Below, one piece after another: positions 63,279 through 64,000 of a DNA stretch of 64,000 bases; positions within the stretch are counted from its first letter, which is position 1; every line of letters begins with the position of its first letter. Made by a program: the position numbers and the translations under genes. Location of the stretch: positions 310,001 through 374,000 of the forward strand of contig NZ_FNAO01000005.1 of NCBI RefSeq assembly GCF_900101815.1, read 5' to 3'. The DNA comes from Pricia antarctica. GTDB taxonomy: Bacteria > Bacteroidota > Bacteroidia > Flavobacteriales > Flavobacteriaceae. Under the pieces are notes generated by a model. It worked only from the letters and a program-made list of their open reading frames with translations, ran no database searches and was not told the origin of the DNA.

Positions 63279-63392
63279 GCAGTATTGAGTTACAGAGACA
63301 TAAAATCTTTTTGTTCTAAACCTATAAACTCCCCTGTGCTGAGCGCAGTCGAAGTATAAACTTTTTCCTAAATTTACAAAAACCCCTACGGA

Positions 63393-64000
63393 TTGGATTT
63401 TCTTGATTTTCTTGAGTTTCGTATTACCGATGTCCTTGACATTATCTTGGTAGCCATTCTTCTATACTACATCTACAAATTGGTACGCGGTTCCGTCGCT
63501 ATCAATATATTTATCGGAATTGTCATCATTTGGGCCTTTTGGAAGCTTACCGAACTACTCGATATGGAGATGATCAGCAGCATGGTCGGCGGTTTTATGC
63601 AGGTCGGACTTATTGCCTTGATCATCGTGTTCCAGCAAGAGATCCGTAAGTTTCTTTTGATGGTCGGTTCTACCAATTTCGCCAACAAACGAAATTTTCT
63701 CAAGCACTTTAAATTTTTAAAAACCGAAAGCATCGGCACAAGTGTCAATGTCGACGCCATTATTTCGGCCTGTGAGAAAATGAGCATGACCAAGACCGGT
63801 GCTATTATCGTGATAGAACGAAACAATTCGCTGGATTTCGTAAAGTCTTCGGGAGATCAAATGTATATCGAGGTCAACCAACCGATTATTGAAAGTATTT
63901 TTTTCAAGAACAGTACCCTGCACGATGGGGCCGCCATCATCCAAAATAATTATATCGTAGCAACACGGGCTATTTTGCCCGTGTCGAACGAACGCAACAT
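63393..64000 (+). CDS. cdaA: CdaA-type diadenylate cyclase, N-terminal part (runs off the window)
   Basis: Starting at a TTG (MDFLDFLEFRITDV...), the frame stays open to the window edge (202 codons). Three N-terminal transmembrane segments (about 12-75) are followed by a DAC domain with NSLDF and the catalytic LHDGAAII (about 182-189); the RHRAA-type motif lies just outside. It synthesises cyclic di-AMP from ATP. The position after folP is common in Flavobacteriia. Start codon chosen by homology because no ATG is present in frame upstream. Confidence 0.92.
   Translation, partial: MDFLDFLEFRITDVLDIILVAILLYYIYKLVRGSVAINIFIGIVIIWAFWKLTELLDMEMISSMVGGFMQVGLIALIIVFQQEIRKFLLMVGSTNFANKRNFLKHFKFLKTESIGTSVNVDAIISACEKMSMTKTGAIIVIERNNSLDFVKSSGDQMYIEVNQPIIESIFFKNSTLHDGAAIIQNNYIVATRAILPVSNERN

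Overview
The window looks like a chromosomal segment from a marine member of the Flavobacteriaceae (Bacteroidota). The evidence is a SusC/SusD pair, promoters of the Bacteroidota type (TTG, a spacer of about 19 nt, then TAnnTTTG) instead of sigma70 boxes, no consistent Shine-Dalgarno sequences, the rpmB-rpmG-DUF4295-ftsY order, a DUF1599/DoxX/tpiA/prmA/clpS block, and many small single-copy housekeeping genes. The species cannot be named from the sequence alone.

Layout. 1-2.5 kb: a truncated SMP-30/gluconolactonase gene and the kdgK-kdgA pair of 2-keto-3-deoxygluconate catabolism. 2.6-10.8 kb: a minus-strand housekeeping run (rimO, a lipoprotein amidase, ftsY, DUF4295, rpmG, rpmB, cinA, an HPt protein, a FAH-family hydrolase, a DnaQ-like exonuclease). 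10.9-16.2 kb: a very large CheB-CheR-PAS histidine kinase with a divergent single-domain response regulator, then an outer-membrane barrel. 16.2-18.9 kb: a 2-oxoacid dehydrogenase E2, a ParDE toxin-antitoxin pair and recR. 19.1-25.8 kb: SusD, SusC and a divergent sodium:solute symporter. 25.9-31.8 kb: a CoA-binding protein, a FabH-type synthase, an AarF/ABC1 kinase with a TetR-like regulator, a candidate small RNA, and htpG.

32.1-40.1 kb holds an unusual set: a class-A beta-lactamase-like protein, an ATP/ADP-translocase-like carrier fused to HEAT repeats, a second secreted SxxK serine hydrolase, and translationally coupled to it a PEP-synthase-like phosphotransferase with a signal peptide. 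40.2-43.2 kb has a hypothetical acidic protein, a Ca/Na exchanger, a 50-residue conserved small protein and apt. 43.2-47.7 kb is a decay zone beginning at a tRNA-Arg gene. The 3' end of the tRNA is repeated as an 18-bp core bounding two tandem 171-bp hairpin-rich units. A twice-frameshifted tyrosine recombinase, a fragment of a YjeF-type epimerase gene, an intact glycogen debranching enzyme and an internally deleted GH63-like glucosidase pseudogene follow. 48-50.6 kb: a MacB/FtsX-type permease and a deletion scar joining the 5' end of a second permease to the 3' end of a DUF2807 gene.

50.8-58.4 kb: a metallo-beta-lactamase-fold protein and a tyrosine catabolic operon (aminotransferase, homogentisate dioxygenase, HPPD, fumarylacetoacetase, flavin reductase-like protein) divergent from an Lrp/AsnC regulator. 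58.5-64 kb: clpS, prmA, tpiA, a DoxX-type redox membrane protein and DUF1599 on the minus strand; folP and the start of a CdaA-type diadenylate cyclase on the plus strand.

The main unexplained elements are a family of three 160-bp long-hairpin repeats (one supplies the cinA stop codon), the tandem hairpin units at the tRNA-Arg attachment site, a promoter-plus-terminator small RNA unit upstream of htpG, and the periplasmic nucleotide/phosphotransferase-like locus at 32-40 kb.
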